DNA from: Ricinus communis | Lineage: Eukaryota > Streptophyta > Magnoliopsida > Malpighiales > Euphorbiaceae | Reading direction: 5' to 3' | NCBI RefSeq assembly: GCF_019578655.1 | Contig: NC_063265.1 | Coordinates: 620,001-684,000 of the forward strand | Length of the DNA stretch: 64,000 bases | Part shown: in pieces, positions 33,294-45,513 of the stretch | Position numbering within the stretch: position 1 is the stretch's first letter | Layout: every line of letters starts with the position of its first letter | Notes under the pieces: model-generated | Databases searched by the model: none | The model's input: the letters and a program-made list of their open reading frames with translations, nothing else | Told to the model about the DNA's origin: nothing | Translations under genes and position numbers: made by a program

Positions 33294-34967
33294 TCAAGTG
33301 CAAGGAAATAACATAAAAGTAAACAAGCTACAAGCAAGAAAGTAAAAGGAGATAACAAATTGAAAGAAAAAAAATAAAAAAAAATAAATAAAATAAAATA
33401 AAGAAAAAGGATGGAGGAAAATATCACAAATTTTTCTTTCCGCTGGGGAGTCCGCTAGCAGTGTATCCTCATTTGGTTGGATCTCTTTGGAAGTTGGGGG
33501 GCGGGAAGTTCTTTGGCCGGTGGTTGTGATGGGTGGATCGAGTGCAGCATGAAGCATGCGCAGAAATCGAACTCCATATCATCAATGAGCCGTTGATTTT
33601 GTGCTCCGACCTCTTGCATCTTTTGAATCCGCACTACTATGAAGTCCGGGTCTGGTGGCCTGTCTTTCTAAACCACTCGGGAATTGAAGTGTCTTTGTTC
33701 AAGCGCTAAGGTGCCTTCGTTTCTTGCAAACCGCACAAACTCGGTGTCATTCTTTAGCTGTGTGAATCGCGGACTCGATCTGAGCGGTCGGCCAAGCAAC
33801 GTCCCGGATGCTGATGGCTCTCTGGAATGAGAGGATGAGGCTCCGGGATGAAGGCATAAACACTCTAGGCTGGGTTAGGAATCCTAACATCAGAGATCTA
33901 GCAGCGGGATGTTGGGCCACAGCCGCCTCTAGCTTCACGACTATTGTGCTCACGAGCCTATATTCAATACCATGTGGATGTCTAGTGGCCGTGATCATCT
34001 GCATGTTGATCATTTGTCCGATCCCTAGTGGTGTCATGTCACCAATATTTGAAAGCTCAGCGGACATTAGTCTCAATACATCTAGTCTCTTAGCTAACCT
34101 AGTCACATACGGGCCCGAAACAACAATGCATCTTCTCCGCCTACTATAAATGAACGGACTTGTGAGCCAATAAATATCCCAAGTCTAGCTTCTTCCGATG
34201 TTGCATAGCCCAGGAGAATAAAGACTTGTCGATCTGTGTGGCCCCCAACATGTCCACCTCGACTTTGTAATGGTGTAAGCTAGTAGGGTATGAATGTAGC
34301 GGAGATGGTCCGGTAGGCTAGATGCCTTAGACACCGCTGGGTAGTATGTTTCCCGGCCTTATTACCAATGAATCCCATATGGCGTCATATGAAATTGGGT
34401 GGATGTAGAGACAACCCCGATACTCCTCCCCCGAGATTTCTTGTTCGATCCATAATCCCAAATGCATTCCAAATTGTGGGACCGACATCGAGAACTCCCT
34501 TCCCCAAGCCTAAAATAAATTGCATCAGTCGATGCCGGTTTGTGATCATTAACTGCGCAGGAAGAAGGTCTTTGAGGAACTTCGATCGTAGCTCCATGAT
34601 GGGTTGGCTCAATGATGTCAAAGAATCTCGCATATGGCGAGTCTCAATAAGTGTGTGCACATCTTGAGCCAATCCCACTCTCTACAGGGATGTGAAGTCA
34701 TGCAACGACGCCATCCACTTGCTTCCATCTCATGACTTGGAATCTACTTTCATTTATGCGCATTAGGGAATGTCCACAATGGAAGACGGCCAGTGTGGAT
34801 GGATTCACAGTAGTGCTCTCCGAGGTTGGACTATTTCTTTGTGGTGGTGGAGGTGGAAGTCTTTGGTCTTTAGTTACGGTCTTTGTGGAGGAAGGCGTTC
34901 CTTCTGCAGCGATCGCTTCTTGGTAGCGGCCGTTTGATTCTTTCTCTGATTTATCGCGGTCCGTCAT
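33294..34967 (-). pseudogene. Athila env-like gene region, degenerate
   Basis: An ATG at 34967 opens MTDRDKSEKESNGRYQEAIA and a Pro-rich PPPPPQRNSPTSEST. In shifted frames come MRDSLTSLSQPIMELRSKFL, LIVSTIVV-like text and VTRLAKRLDVLRLMSAELSN, AVAQHPAARSLMLGFLTQP, ending near 33294 with ALDPPITTTGQRTSRPP. The GC-richer, codon-like composition from 33420 to 34970 marks former coding DNA. By position between integrase and 3' LTR it is the env-like/ORF3 of Athila; no signal peptide or membrane segment is recognisable. Confidence 0.6.
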
Positions 34968-36003
34968 ATCACCTAATGCAACGAATTATTAGTTTTTGTA
35001 AAAATTCAAGTTAATGAAAGAAATAATCTAGAATCAGCGATATAATGATTATACTTGACTAACCAAAACTTGTATAAACTAATAAACTGAGTATATATCA
35101 ATCTAATTTATCATGAACCGGCGAATTGCAATTTAAGTCTAAACATTATTCATGCTTTGCATGCTTTGTAGGCACATTTTATTTCCACCAAAACCCCACA
35201 CTTATCAATTTCATAACCAACTACACCCAAACACAACAACTAATGTAGATTAACCTAACCAAGGTCATATAGTTACAATTATAGAGCCACCAAAATATCC
35301 TAGCATGTCCTAACAAAAGTATATGTCTAAAATGAAGTGAAATCAAAATAATAATAAAAAATATAATGCAACAAATGAAGGGACTTACGGGTTCGCTTAG
35401 GAAAGTGAGAAGGGTGAGATAGGGGTATAAGAACAACACCTTTGAGCTAAGAAAAACAAAAGGGAAGCAAAATTTTAGGAGGCCTCACTTCTTATAAGGC
35501 ACGGTTTCGGCCTGGTGGTAGTAGTGGCTATCCCGGCTGTACAGACTCGGCACGTCTGATCCAACTTCTTTGGATGCTCCTTAGCACGGAGCTTTGCAGG
35601 TGCTTCCTCAACCGCAGCTGCTAGGTTGTGTCCCGTCTTGCCTTGAAGCCGTGACATTACTCTTTATCCTTCAACACGGTCTTGACTCTGGTAGGTGCTA
35701 CATGACTCATGACACGGTGATACAGTGATGGACCGAGCCGTGGTGAAGTGGGCTTGCCTTGCTTTGGACTTGTGCCCTATACCTATAATTAACACACATG
35801 CATGTAATTAGATCATTAAACAAGTAGATATGGTCAAACGAAGAGTTTGTCCTCTTGATTCTATAAGTCCGAAAAATTAAAATAAACCTAATTATTTTTT
35901 AAGCAACTATAATAAAGTAAAATGAAAATAATGAAACAATCACAACTAATTAAAAACATGAAAGTATAATCCAAGTCGGATATGCAAGTGCTTATTTGCA
36001 GTC
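34968..36003 (-). other. Inter-gene region between integrase and env-like gene
   Basis: A small frame at 35657-35475 (MSRLQGKTGHNLAAAVEEAP) is GC-rich and may be an upstream exon or remnant of the env-like gene. Below it, a minus-strand GTAAGT (35388-35383) and an AG at 34974-34973, six bases before the env ATG, could bound an intron of 416 bp. The stretch 35760-35960 is AT-rich with nothing recognised. Confidence 0.35.
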
Positions 36004-37330
36004 TTAGCGTGACTCATTCGGATCACCTTCGTGCATACAAAGCCAGTCAACTCGTTGCTCAACATCCAACGAGTTACAATGATATCGCTTTAGCGGATGG
36101 CGTTCACTTTGAAGTTCCCCTTCTCCGGATGATGCAACTCTACCACTCCATATGGAAAGACTTGTCCGATCTAAAATGGTCCGGACCAGCGAGTCTGTAG
36201 CTTTCCGGGGAAGCAGACGAGGCGAGTTGTAAAGCGACACTCGATCCCAACTGAAATTCCTTAGGCTCACAGAATCCTTTGATCATGCCATTTCTTAGTC
36301 CTTGCTTTGTAAGTTGAGGAGTTTTCGTATGCTGGCGTGCCACTCATCTAGCTCACTCAAATTTGCCATTGTCGCTCCTTACCTCGGAATCAATATCAAA
36401 GTTACAAGTTACAGGCTGAGGTGCCACATCTCGCTTTCAGCGAGCAAATGATATGACTTTCCATAAACAAGGCGATAGGCGTAAAACCTATAGATGTCCT
36501 AAACGCCCATAATGCATCATCTAACTTAAAGTCGATCTTCCCTGTACTAACGGTCTCTGCAAAATAGTTTGTACCATTGGTTACCTCGACACCTTGCCTA
36601 GATGCAGGGGTGATAGGGAGTAGAGAACCGATGGTAACTCCATACACGCTTAAGTACTTTCTCTAATTGGGTGTTGCGAAATGTGTTCCTCTATCATTAA
36701 TAATGCCAAACCTACCATGAACAATATGAACTGCGAGATAACCACAACATCATCGATAGCTCTGACGAGCTTGAGGCCACTTGAAATATTCAGCAACGAG
36801 AATGTACTATTACCATACGAAGAGGAAGGGGTCCCGTGAAGTCGATTCCCCGGACATCAAAAATCTCAGCGACACTGCGGTTTGGGGCATCTCATCACGA
36901 GAAGAGATATTACATGGCCGTCCTGAACAACAAATTTCGTGCATCTTGAAGGAAGAGCGTGAGCCAATAGAATCCTGCCTCTAGCACCTTCCTCGCGGTA
37001 TGGTTTCTTTGCTTGATGACCTCCGATGGGTCCCTCATGGCATTGCTTCAATATTTGGAGAGTCTCCTGCGCCATACCTTGACGGTGAATCACGATCTGC
37101 TGTCGCAAGCAAAGGATCTTCCCAAATATAGTATATCAAATCAGTGAAGAATTTCTTCTTTTCTTGATACGTCATACCCTATCTGTGGTAGAACCCTAGC
37201 AACAAATAGTTAGCATAATCGGGAAAACCGGGAGTATCGGTGTATACGGTGACATACAAATGTTCTTCCGGAAATCGATAATCTATAGTCGTCTCATCAA
37301 GTGCATCTAAGTGAGGATTTTCCAATCTCG
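36004..37330 (-). pseudogene. Athila integrase and RNase H-integrase junction
   Basis: The junction text KKGAENPAMDHLSRLENP (37454-37179 frame) is the hallmark end of plant gypsy RNase H. CHEGPIGGHQAKK near 37050 is part of the integrase zinc finger. FKLDDALWAFRTSIGFTPI (about 36530) lies after the catalytic core. The C-terminal domain is split over frames: KGFCEPKEFQLGSSV and FSWDRVSLYNSPRLLPRK, ending RHPLKRYHC. Stops and shifts are common and parts of the D,D-35-E core are hard to read. Confidence 0.82.
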
Positions 37331-39200
37331 ATAAATGGTCCATTGCCGGATTCTCCGCGCCCTTCTTATCCCTTGATCTCGACGTCAAATTCCCTGTAAA
37401 AGAATCCACCGAATCAATCCGGTTTAGCATCATTTTCAGGAATAAGTACCTCAATCTTAAATTAAAGTGAAGACAATGGTTTTGGAGAGAGCGAGGTATG
37501 ATCTAAACTTGTCGAAGGCGTAAACCACCTTGATAACTCCTTCCTACTGTGGTGGTGTAGTGTTCCTGGGCTCCTGTCAAGGTCTTGCTAGCGTAGTAAA
37601 TGGGTTGAAACTTCTTTTCAATCCTACATCAGCTTGACTCAATACATAATCACTAACGCCAGCACATCGGTTCAAGCGTGATCGGGAGAAACCATGATTG
37701 GGAACAAGTCAAAGTTTCTTAAGTAACTCAAAAGTCGCCACGCATGCATCATCAAAAATAAAGGTACATCGCCAACTAACAATTGAGTGAGGGCCCCAGC
37801 AATCTTAGAAAAATCTCTAATAAATCTCCTTTAAAACCTGCATGGCCCAGAAAACTCCCGCAGTATATGAACTAGGAGGAGGTAGCTTAGATATTACCAC
37901 TTCTATTAGCTCTATCCACCTCCATCGGCTGAGATCTTATACCTAAAACAATCCCCTCTCTCGCTGAAATGACATTTTTCCCGGTTTAGTACCAAGTTAG
38001 CCTCAATACATCTAGCTAACATGCGCTCAAGGTTTGCCAAACAAAAGAGAAAGAATTACCAAAAATAGAGAAGTCATCCATAAATACCTCCATAGACTCC
38101 CTCAATCATGTCCTCGAAATAGCCGTCGTGCACCTGACGAAATGTGCGGTGCATTACCGATCACGAATAGCATCGGAGTCTATAATGCAAGCGTCCATAA
38201 GGGCGGGTGAAGGTAGTCTTCTCTTGGTCCTCGGTGCAATAGGAATCAAGAAAGTAACACGAAAAGCCATCAAAGAAAACAATAATACATGTGACTGCTA
38301 AACGTTCAATCATCGATCAATGAAAGGAAGAGGAAAGTGGTCCTTCCGAGTTGCATCATTAAGCCTCTGATAATCAATGCAAACTCGGGCTTTATTCTGC
38401 GTCCGAGTCGAGGATCGGCCTCATCCTTCTCATTCCTTACCACCTTTGTGATGCCTCCTTTCTTGGGTACAACTCGCAGGACTAACCCATGAGGCTATCG
38501 AAATGGGATATATCAAGAAGTTTAATTACCTCCTTCTTTACCACTTCTTTCATGTTCGGATTGAGTCGTCTTTGAAATTTGAAGGCACAAGCTGTCCTGA
38601 TGAAATCTTGTGAGAGCGAAACTTGGATTTATGCCCGGGATATCGGCTATATTGAAAGCAAAGGCCTTCTTGTACTTCCTTAGAACTTCCAATGACATGG
38701 CTTGTTCTTGGAGTTAGATCATGCCTGTGATTCTTGGTAAGCGCTTCTCTTCATCCAGGAAGGCATAAACCAAGTGGCTCATTAACTCCTTGGTTCTAAA
38801 AGCGGGTGGGTCCTCGAATGAAGTCTTTACTTTCCGCACCCCGGACTGTCAAGAAAAAGATAGGGATCGATTGACAAGCTCGGCCGAAGCCAATAAAGCG
38901 AGTTGCTCCAACACTTGCTCGTTGGACAACTCTTCCTCATCCCGACTAATGCTACTTGCAAGGTAACAGAACATAAATTTCTTGTAAATGGGACTCAACC
39001 ACATCAGCAATCACATCGATAGAACATCTGGTATTATCATAGTCCGTTAATCATCTCATGGAAGTGGCCGGGTCAAAGGTAATGGTCTCATCATTAACTC
39101 TAAGCTTTCCATCGCTTACATCGATAACGACCCTCGATGTAGCTAGGAAAACCTACCGAGATAAGAAGCGGTGCTATCACCCTCTATATCCATTACCACA
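37331..39200 (-). pseudogene. Athila reverse transcriptase and RNase H
   Basis: No long frame survives, but pieces are readable on the minus strand. RT has a FCIDYQRLND-like stretch (about 38370-38400), DHFPLPFIDRMIERL-like text (38310-38350), and the catalytic box MEVFMDDFSIFGNSF (FMDD at 38073-38084). RNase H has IYYASKTLTGAQEHYTTT (about 37550-37600) and VVYAFDKFRSYLAL (about 37490-37530). FMDD in this position is usual for Athila/Tat. Dense small indels make it inactive. Confidence 0.82.
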
Positions 39201-39266
39201 AAATCTACAGGAAAGATAAATTTATCTACCTTTACAAGTACATCTTCAACAATACCTCTAGGAATT

Positions 39267-39476
39267 TTAAGGTCCTATCGCTAATTGAACACTCATCCTA
39301 GTAGGCTTTGGCTCATGCAACCCTAATTTGGCAAATAAACTAGTGGGTATTAAGTTAGTACTGGCTCCTAAATCAGCCAATGCACCACTAACTGATAAAT
39401 CACCAATCATACAAGGGATAGTAAAACTCCTGGATCTCGTCGCTTGGTGGCGGTTTGTTGGAGAATAGTTGAACAC
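39267..39476 (-). pseudogene. Athila protease
   Basis: The frame reads SFTIPCMIGDLSVSGALADL, then GASTNLIPTSLFAKLGLHEP and TRMSVQLAIGP. The active site is D-L-G-A-S, as is usual in Athila/Tat proteases. It is followed by ILVKVDKFIFPVDFVVMD-like text up to 39180. The frame upstream is shifted relative to gag. Confidence 0.85.
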
Positions 39477-40590
39477 TCCTCATTAAGCACCACTGACCAA
39501 GATCCTCCAACTTCCTCTTATTGCTCAAAATCTCCTTTAAGAACTTGGCGTATTTCGGCATGAAATTGCCTCCAACAAAAGGTAAATGATTAATTTTCGG
39601 CCTTAAATAAGTGAAAACTTCTGTATTTGCTTGTCCATATCTGTCACGACCTTGCAGATATGATGCAAAGGCGATGCTCATACCGAGAATCTCTTTAATA
39701 CATCTTCTTTCTTTCTCTCATTCTCTACCATCTCAGGTCTGTCCTTCCTTAGTGGCTCGACACGATTGTAATATCCTTATCGGCTAAAAGCGAAGAACCG
39801 GTCAAATTCTTACGAGCGCCAAGGTGATAGCTTTGCAATGCTCCCTCGGGTTTGACTCTGTAGTGCTAGGGAGGCGATCCTGAAGGTCTTTCCGAAAGCA
39901 TCTTAGAAATTTGGCCAATTTGAGTCTCCAAGTTCGAATCAAGACTGCTTTGATTCCTAAGTGCACTATCGATCTGCTGGAATCTTATTTCCCGTAGATG
40001 TCATGAAACTTCATCATGAGCTCCTCTAAATTTGACTTCTTTTCTTGGGGAGGAGGAGCTTGTGCGAGGAGCCTGGCCCAGGTTCTTGTCATTGCTTGAT
40101 GAAGTCTTTGGAAACTGGCGGACCACGGGCATTATTGTTCCTCCATTAAAATTGGGGTGATTGCGCCATCTAGGGTTGTATGTATTCTTTGTAGGGGGTT
40201 ATTACATGTAGGGCATTCCCCAGTATAATCAACTTTGTTCAACATCGGGAAGATATAGTAGTAGAATTAGATGGAAAACTAATAGAAGATGAAGCAAACA
40301 TACCTCCCATGATGCAGTTCGCCTTGTAATGCGGGCCACCACAAAACTTCATGACAGCGTTTGTTGAGCATCTAGAGTTGGTCTATCTTCTTGGCTAGAA
40401 GCTCCACTTGGTACCAAGGCTGAGTCCACTTGGTTGACCACTCTTGTCTTCACAGTGGTCTCCGAGGGCCACCGATTGGCCAGATAGTTATGTTCATGGC
40501 CATTTCCTCATCAGTTAAGCTTGCTCGGGCGTCTTCTTGTTTAGCGCCCACACTGCCATCCACCATACACTAGCGAGGGTTCTTGAGAGG
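39400..40590 (-). pseudogene. Athila gag, C-terminal two thirds
   Basis: From 40590 down there is a MVDGSVGA-like helix, then the zinc knuckle FCGGPHYKANC (about 40315-40350), NTYNPRWRNHPNFNGG (about 40130-40180) and, at 39681-39400, PKINHLPFVGGNFMPKYAKF with LKEILSNKRKLEDLG. This is the Athila gag-protease junction pattern. The N-terminal capsid part is missing because the element breaks off at about 40600. Confidence 0.82.
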
Positions 40591-40599
40591 TGCAAATCA

Positions 40600-40770
40600 C
40601 CTAGCCCTGGCAGGGTTATCGCATGATAATTCTACAAGCTTTAAATGCATGACCTAAGTGAGTTAGCTAGAGAAGATATTTCTTGCTCTCCTTTTAGGAA
40701 TTAGGGATTTAATCACTTGAGAAAGGCTTTTATCTAAAATTAGAGGAATGTCAATTCAACTCTTGGTTTT
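40600..40770 (+). repeat. Fragment of an Athila-like LTR
   Basis: The sequence GCATGATAATTC, then TAACCTAAGTGAGTTGGCTA-type text and TTAGGAATTAGGGATTTAATC, matches 51571-51730 in the LTR at 49229-51992, same orientation. Both ends are broken, against Athila gag on the left and a truncated copia LTR on the right. It may be what remains of the 5' LTR of that element. Confidence 0.7.
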
Positions 40771-41088
40771 TTACCTAAAATGTGAAAATTGTCCTCGTGC
40801 TCATCTTGGTCATACTCAGAAGCACCCTCATGCTCGTCTTGGTTGCACATAGAAGCACCCTTGCGCTTCTTGATATGTTGACCATTGATTGCTATATGTT
40901 ACTTCATCATTAGAAAGTTGTTAGATGGAGTTTTAGGACTTTTTACAATCCTTTCTTGAAAGTTTAGGGAAGCTTTGGCAATTTGAGATTCTTTAATACA
41001 TTTTCATATAGAGACTCAAACATGAAGTTAGCAATATTCAATTTAGGGGTTAAGATCAAAAAAGAGATCAATTGAATTTAGGTCAACA
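40771..41088 (-). repeat. 3' LTR of the copia element, truncated
   Basis: The minus strand starts TGTTGACCTAAATTCAATTG after the purine tract and matches the start of the LTR at 45514-46645 for about 320 bp. The other ~800 bp are missing at the junction with the LTR scrap at 40770. Confidence 0.82.
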
Positions 41089-41107
41089 ATCTCCCCCTTT
41101 TTTTATT
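41089..41107 (-). other. Polypurine tract of the copia element
   Basis: The minus strand reads AAAAAAAGGGGGAGATT directly before TGTTGACC. The stretch 41108-41570 beyond it is AT-rich 3' UTR without a gene. Confidence 0.82.
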
Positions 41108-41579
41108 TTGACAACCAAATTGATTAGAAATACAAAATTAATCATATATAAGTGCAATTGGTTAGGTAAAGAATAGATTTTAAGTAAGTAAAGGTGATTT
41201 AAGATTTGAATTGTGCCTTGTTGCTTTCCCTTATTGACTTTACTTTTCTCTCCCCTTAATATAAGCATTCTCTCTCCCTTAATTCTTTACAATTTTACTT
41301 AATCAATTTATTCATTCTTTTCCCATTTTCATTCTTTGCAATTTACTTAATCAATTTATACCAACTTCTCCCCTTTTGGCAAAATTAAAAAGAATAAATA
41401 AAAAATAAACAAGAGAAAAGAGCACAAAGAGATAATTATGAAACTAAGACTAATGCCTTAATAAACATATTACATAAAAAATGTATGATCAAAAGTTGGA
41501 TTAATGTATGAAGGGGAAAAATAAATGTGAAAAAGAAAGAGTAGAAAGAAAAGAATTGAGATGAGATCAATCTTCTTCT

Positions 41580-42310
41580 TCTATAACCATAAGCTCCTTT
41601 CTTTTGCCTTCACTACTTATGCTAGCTTGTTGAGGGTTGCTTGAGAACCTTATCCTCAAAGGAAAGAGAAGGTTGGCCATGAAAGGTAGAGAGAGTAGGT
41701 TCACTTGATACTCTATTATCCTTTTTTCTCTTCTTCCTATCATCTACATATTCTCTAATTAGAAGAAAAAATTCACTATCAACTTTCCATTTAGGCCCAA
41801 GTCTTATGATTTTTGCATACTCAAAGAAGGTGAGACCTAAAAAGATACGAGAAAAAGGAGGGGTGAGGAAGGTTTAGTTGAGAGGAGAAAGAACTTGAAG
41901 GTGCTTAGTAATTTTTGTGATGTGAGAAGAGACAAGAATTGCACCTTTTTTAGTGTTTCCAAGGTAAAGAAGATATGAAGAAAGAATTTTAGAAGTGAGA
42001 ATTCACTTACCACTAATCATGGCATAGAGGAAGAGGAGATCCTTTTGAGACACTCTTTCCACCTCATTGTCTCTTGTATGGATGTTTGTGGCTATCATCC
42101 TATGCATAATCCAATGAACCAAGAATTTAAGATCTTTTAAGAGAAAGTCTTTGGAGTGAGTGTATTTGGTGGATATTTGTCTCCAAAATTAGGAAGGAGA
42201 AACGGGCATTTCAACAAAGTTTTCTATGATGGAAAGATGGCCACTCTCTTGAAACCCAAGAATGGAGGAGAATTGAGGTCTAGTAAGGGTCTTGTTCTCT
42301 CTAAAGAGCC
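41580..42310 (-). pseudogene. env-like C-terminal part of the copia element
   Basis: The frame reads LTRPQFSSILGFQESGHLSI, KDLKFLVHWIMHRMIATNIH, RVSQKDLLFLYAMISGK, SHITKITKHLQVLSPLN and IIRLGPKWKVDSEFFLLIRE. This resembles the C-terminal half of the plant-transposon domain in SIRE env-like proteins. It joins directly to integrase-linker text at about 42319, which is the deletion junction. A few stops are present. Confidence 0.62.
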
Positions 42311-42318
42311 TAAATTCA

Positions 42319-43500
42319 TCACATAGTACTCATGATCTTGTTGATCTTCTTGATTCTCTCTTTGGATTTGTAAACCTCTTTTAATGGGTCATCAAGGTTC
42401 ATGTGAAGCTCCTCAAATGTAACTACAGGATCATATTCACAAGTACCTTTCCCAAGATCAAGCTTGCTTGATTCATCAAAAAACAACATTCGTAAACTCT
42501 TCAACTACTAAAGTATGTTGTTAAAAGCTCTATAAGCTTTGCTTGAGGTGGAATAGCCTAGAAAGATTCTAATATCGGTTTAGAGTTAAATTTTCTAAGA
42601 TTATCCTTGGTATTCAAAATGTAGCATTTACATCCAAATACTCTAGAATATGAAACCTTAGGCTTTCTTCCATCCAAAGCTCATAAGAAGTTTTATTTAA
42701 TAAAGGTTTTTTGAAAACTCTATTTGCAACATAACAACTAGTGTTAAAGGCATCCGCCCAAAAGCAAGAAGGGAGTTTATACTCATAGAGCATTGTTCTA
42801 GGAATTTCCATTAGTGTTATATTTTCCTTTCCATAATGCCATTTTGTTGTGGTGTCCTAGGAGATGAAAAAATATGTGAAATTCTAAATTCTTCACAAAG
42901 GTTTTCAGAAAGATCATTTTCAAATTCTTTTCCATGATCGCTTCTTATGGAGGAAATCAAATATCCTTTTTTATTTTGGAAACATTTTGCAAATGATTTA
43001 AAAATGTTAAAGGCTTCATTCTTATGAGCAAGGAAAATTAACCCAAATAAATCTACAGTAGTCATCTACAATCACAATATGCTAATTTGTGTAGAAGCTC
43101 CATACTTACGTGACCAAGTCTTCTATGCCATAGACAAGATTCATACTAATAGACAGAAGGCACTTGAAAGATTGATTAGCAACTTTATGTAGGTCAATTG
43201 TGTATGTGTTGCTACTTCTTTCTTTTTCCTATTATCATTCACTAGGGCATTAACAAGGCATCCATTGGAGTTAAAAGTAACTTTATTGCCTTTGTCACAC
43301 AGTTGACTTATACTTAACAAATTATCTTTCAATCCAGCAACTAAGAAAACATCATCAATAAAATATTTACCATCCTTACCAATGGAGCCGATGCTAATTA
43401 TCTTACCCTTAGCATCATTTCCAAATGTGACTTTGCCTCCATTATAGTTCTTGACATTTACAAAGAGGCTTTTGTCACCCGACATGTGCCTTGAACATCT
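42319..43500 (-). pseudogene. copia pol: protease to integrase and linker
   Basis: Protease tail: MSGDKSLFVNVKNYNGGKVT, then GKYFIDDVFLVAGLKDNLLS. Integrase: TVDLFGLIFLAHKNEAF, IRSDHGKEFENDLSENLC and SSPRTPQQNGIMERKI, with the second Asp and the final Glu of the catalytic triad present. After it comes LPSCFWADAFNTSCYVANRV, then the acidic linker DLGKGTCEYDPVVTFEEL. The pre-integrase part is largely missing between 43141 and 43065. Each piece is in a separate frame. Confidence 0.86.
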
Positions 43501-43898
43501 ACCATAAATATGCTCAAGATTTGTGCTTGTTGACTTAAGACATACCTATAAAAGAAGATTAAATCACTTAATTTTAGGTATCCAGACAAAGTTGAGTACT
43601 TTGGAGTTAGCTTTGGAAAATCCATATATGAATAGATGCATCTTCCTTATTTGGCATTAACATTGATATGTTCAACTCTCATGCACTAGTGACAAGTGAC
43701 CTTGGGATTATGTGAGAGTTAGATTTGGTCTTCTTAGCCACTTTTATTTAAGGTTTGGACCTGACATGATTCATATCATTACACATGCATGAGCAAGACT
43801 CGTTAAGTTTTGATTTTCTACACTTGAATGCATGTCTTGTTCCTTTCGGCTTAGCCTTTAGAGCATGTGTACCTCTCCCTTTCTTTTAGATAGAAGTT

Positions 43899-45460
43899 TT
43901 AGTGTACTTTATCCTTTGAGACTCTATTAGAGTTTCTTTCAACGGTTAGAGGTTGAGTGGCCTTAACAAAGAATGTGGTGTTTGATGTTTGAGGTGTGGA
44001 AGATGAAGCTCCATTGAACCTAACTCCATCTCTCGCCGTGAGAGGTCTTTGAGATACAATTAGTATATCAAGAGACTCTTTCCCTTTGTCAAATCTTGAA
44101 ATTGAATTCCTAAGCTTCTCAAATTCATCTTTTAAAGAATTATTTTCTTTAAAAAGCTTTACATTTGAAATTTCATCCAATGATTTCATTAGATCCTCAT
44201 TGGAAGTTTTTAAAGAAACAATTTCTTTCTTTGACCTCTCAAGATCTTCTTCCAAGCTTGAGCACTTGTTTTTATAACAAGTTAGCTTTGGAAGCATATT
44301 TTGTAAAAGCTCATCCTCATCATCCAACAAATCATCACCAAAAGAATGAGAAGATGAACAAGAAGGAAAAGAATTGCATGAATGAGAATTGGAGCATACC
44401 TCATATGAATCTTCTAAGTTGGCCATGAAGCAAAGATTGGTCTTCTTTTCTCTTTCATTCTCATTATTAAAGGATGATGACGCGTCACTCCAAGTAGCTT
44501 TCAAGCCCATTTTCTTTTCTTTGTCTCCCTTCTTCCTCTTCAAGTATTTGGGACAATCTGGCTTAATGTGTCCTTGCTTACCACACGTATAGCAAGTGAC
44601 TTCATCTTTCTTCTCCTTATTTGATCTTGATTTTGAGAAGGGATTCTTGCTTGTGAAAGGCTTGTTACTTCTTCTCCTCTTAGCCTCAAGAATTCTCTTG
44701 ACATGTTTGATGAAGAGGGCCATATCATCAATCTTACTTTGAGCTTCTTCCTGATCTTCACCATCGCTTGGGATATGCTTTCCTTCTTGAGCTATTGTGC
44801 TAGCCTTGAGTGCTAGTGCTTTCTTCTTCTACCATCTCTATCAAATTCATCATTGACGAGAGACATCTCACGGGTCAGAAGTATTCCTATGAGAACATTC
44901 ATAGGAATCTTTTCAAGGTGTTCATTTGCTTCTTCAGTACTAGTCACTCTAACACTATATTTATCCAAAGGAGGACCCCTAAGGATCTTATTTTTGATAT
45001 CCACTAGTTCATAATACTTTCCAAGTTTCTTCATGTTGTTGATGATTGTGAGAAGCCTATTTGTCATGTCGATGATGAATTCCTTTAGCTTCATCTTGAA
45101 CATTTCATACTTAGTGATGTACATTTAGATCTTTCTTGATTTAACTTGCTTGATGCCCTCATGATAGTTCTCCAAAGTAGTCCAAATTTGATGAACCATT
45201 GTGCAATATGCTCTCTTCCATATTCACAAGAACGACCATTGCTTGCTTATTCTTGTGGGGATCCACCCATTCTTATCTAAGGAGATTTTTTTGTTCATAA
45301 TTTTTGACTTCGATGGGAGCCTACCATTCATTCATCACATAGTCCCACACTTCAGTGCCATATGAATCCAAGTAGATTTTCATACGAAATTTCCAAAAGG
45401 CATAGTTGGACCCATCAAAGAATGGCTTGAGATGTTGAGCTCCTTCATTAGTTGCCATTA
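43899..45460 (-). pseudogene. copia (SIRE-like) gag
   Basis: The N-terminal UBN2-type part (45124-44813: KYEMFKMKLKEFIIDMTNRL, ELVDIKNKILRGPPLDKYSV) leads to a 274-codon frame (44723-43899). That frame has the zinc knuckle CYTCGKQGHIKPDC and a Ser-rich acidic patch. A coiled coil follows (KCSSLEEDLERSKKEIVSLK; ENNSLKDEFEKLRNSISRF). The long C-terminal coiled coil is usual for SIRE gag. From 45460 to 45130 the N-terminus is readable only in pieces. Confidence 0.87.
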
Positions 45461-45497
45461 GTCTTTATACTTGCGACGAAGCTTCATAAGATTAATC

Positions 45498-45511
45498 TAT
45501 CTCAGATACCA
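45498..45511 (-). other. Primer binding site of the copia element
   Basis: The minus strand reads TGGTATCTGAGATA two bases after the LTR end (GGACAACA). It has one mismatch to the TGGTATCAGAG core. Confidence 0.8.
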
Positions 45512-45513
45512 CT

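Larger units (their letters stand above)
30363..40600 (-). mobile_element. Athila-type Ty3/gypsy element lacking 5' LTR and gag N-terminus
   Basis: The minus-strand order is partial gag, protease, RT, RNase H, integrase, env-like region, long non-coding 3' segment, polypurine tract and 3' LTR. The gypsy order (integrase after RNase H), the extra region after integrase and the PPT/LTR sequence point to Athila. At about 40600 gag breaks off against an unrelated LTR scrap. The element is inserted into the gypsy gag at 30362. Confidence 0.87.
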
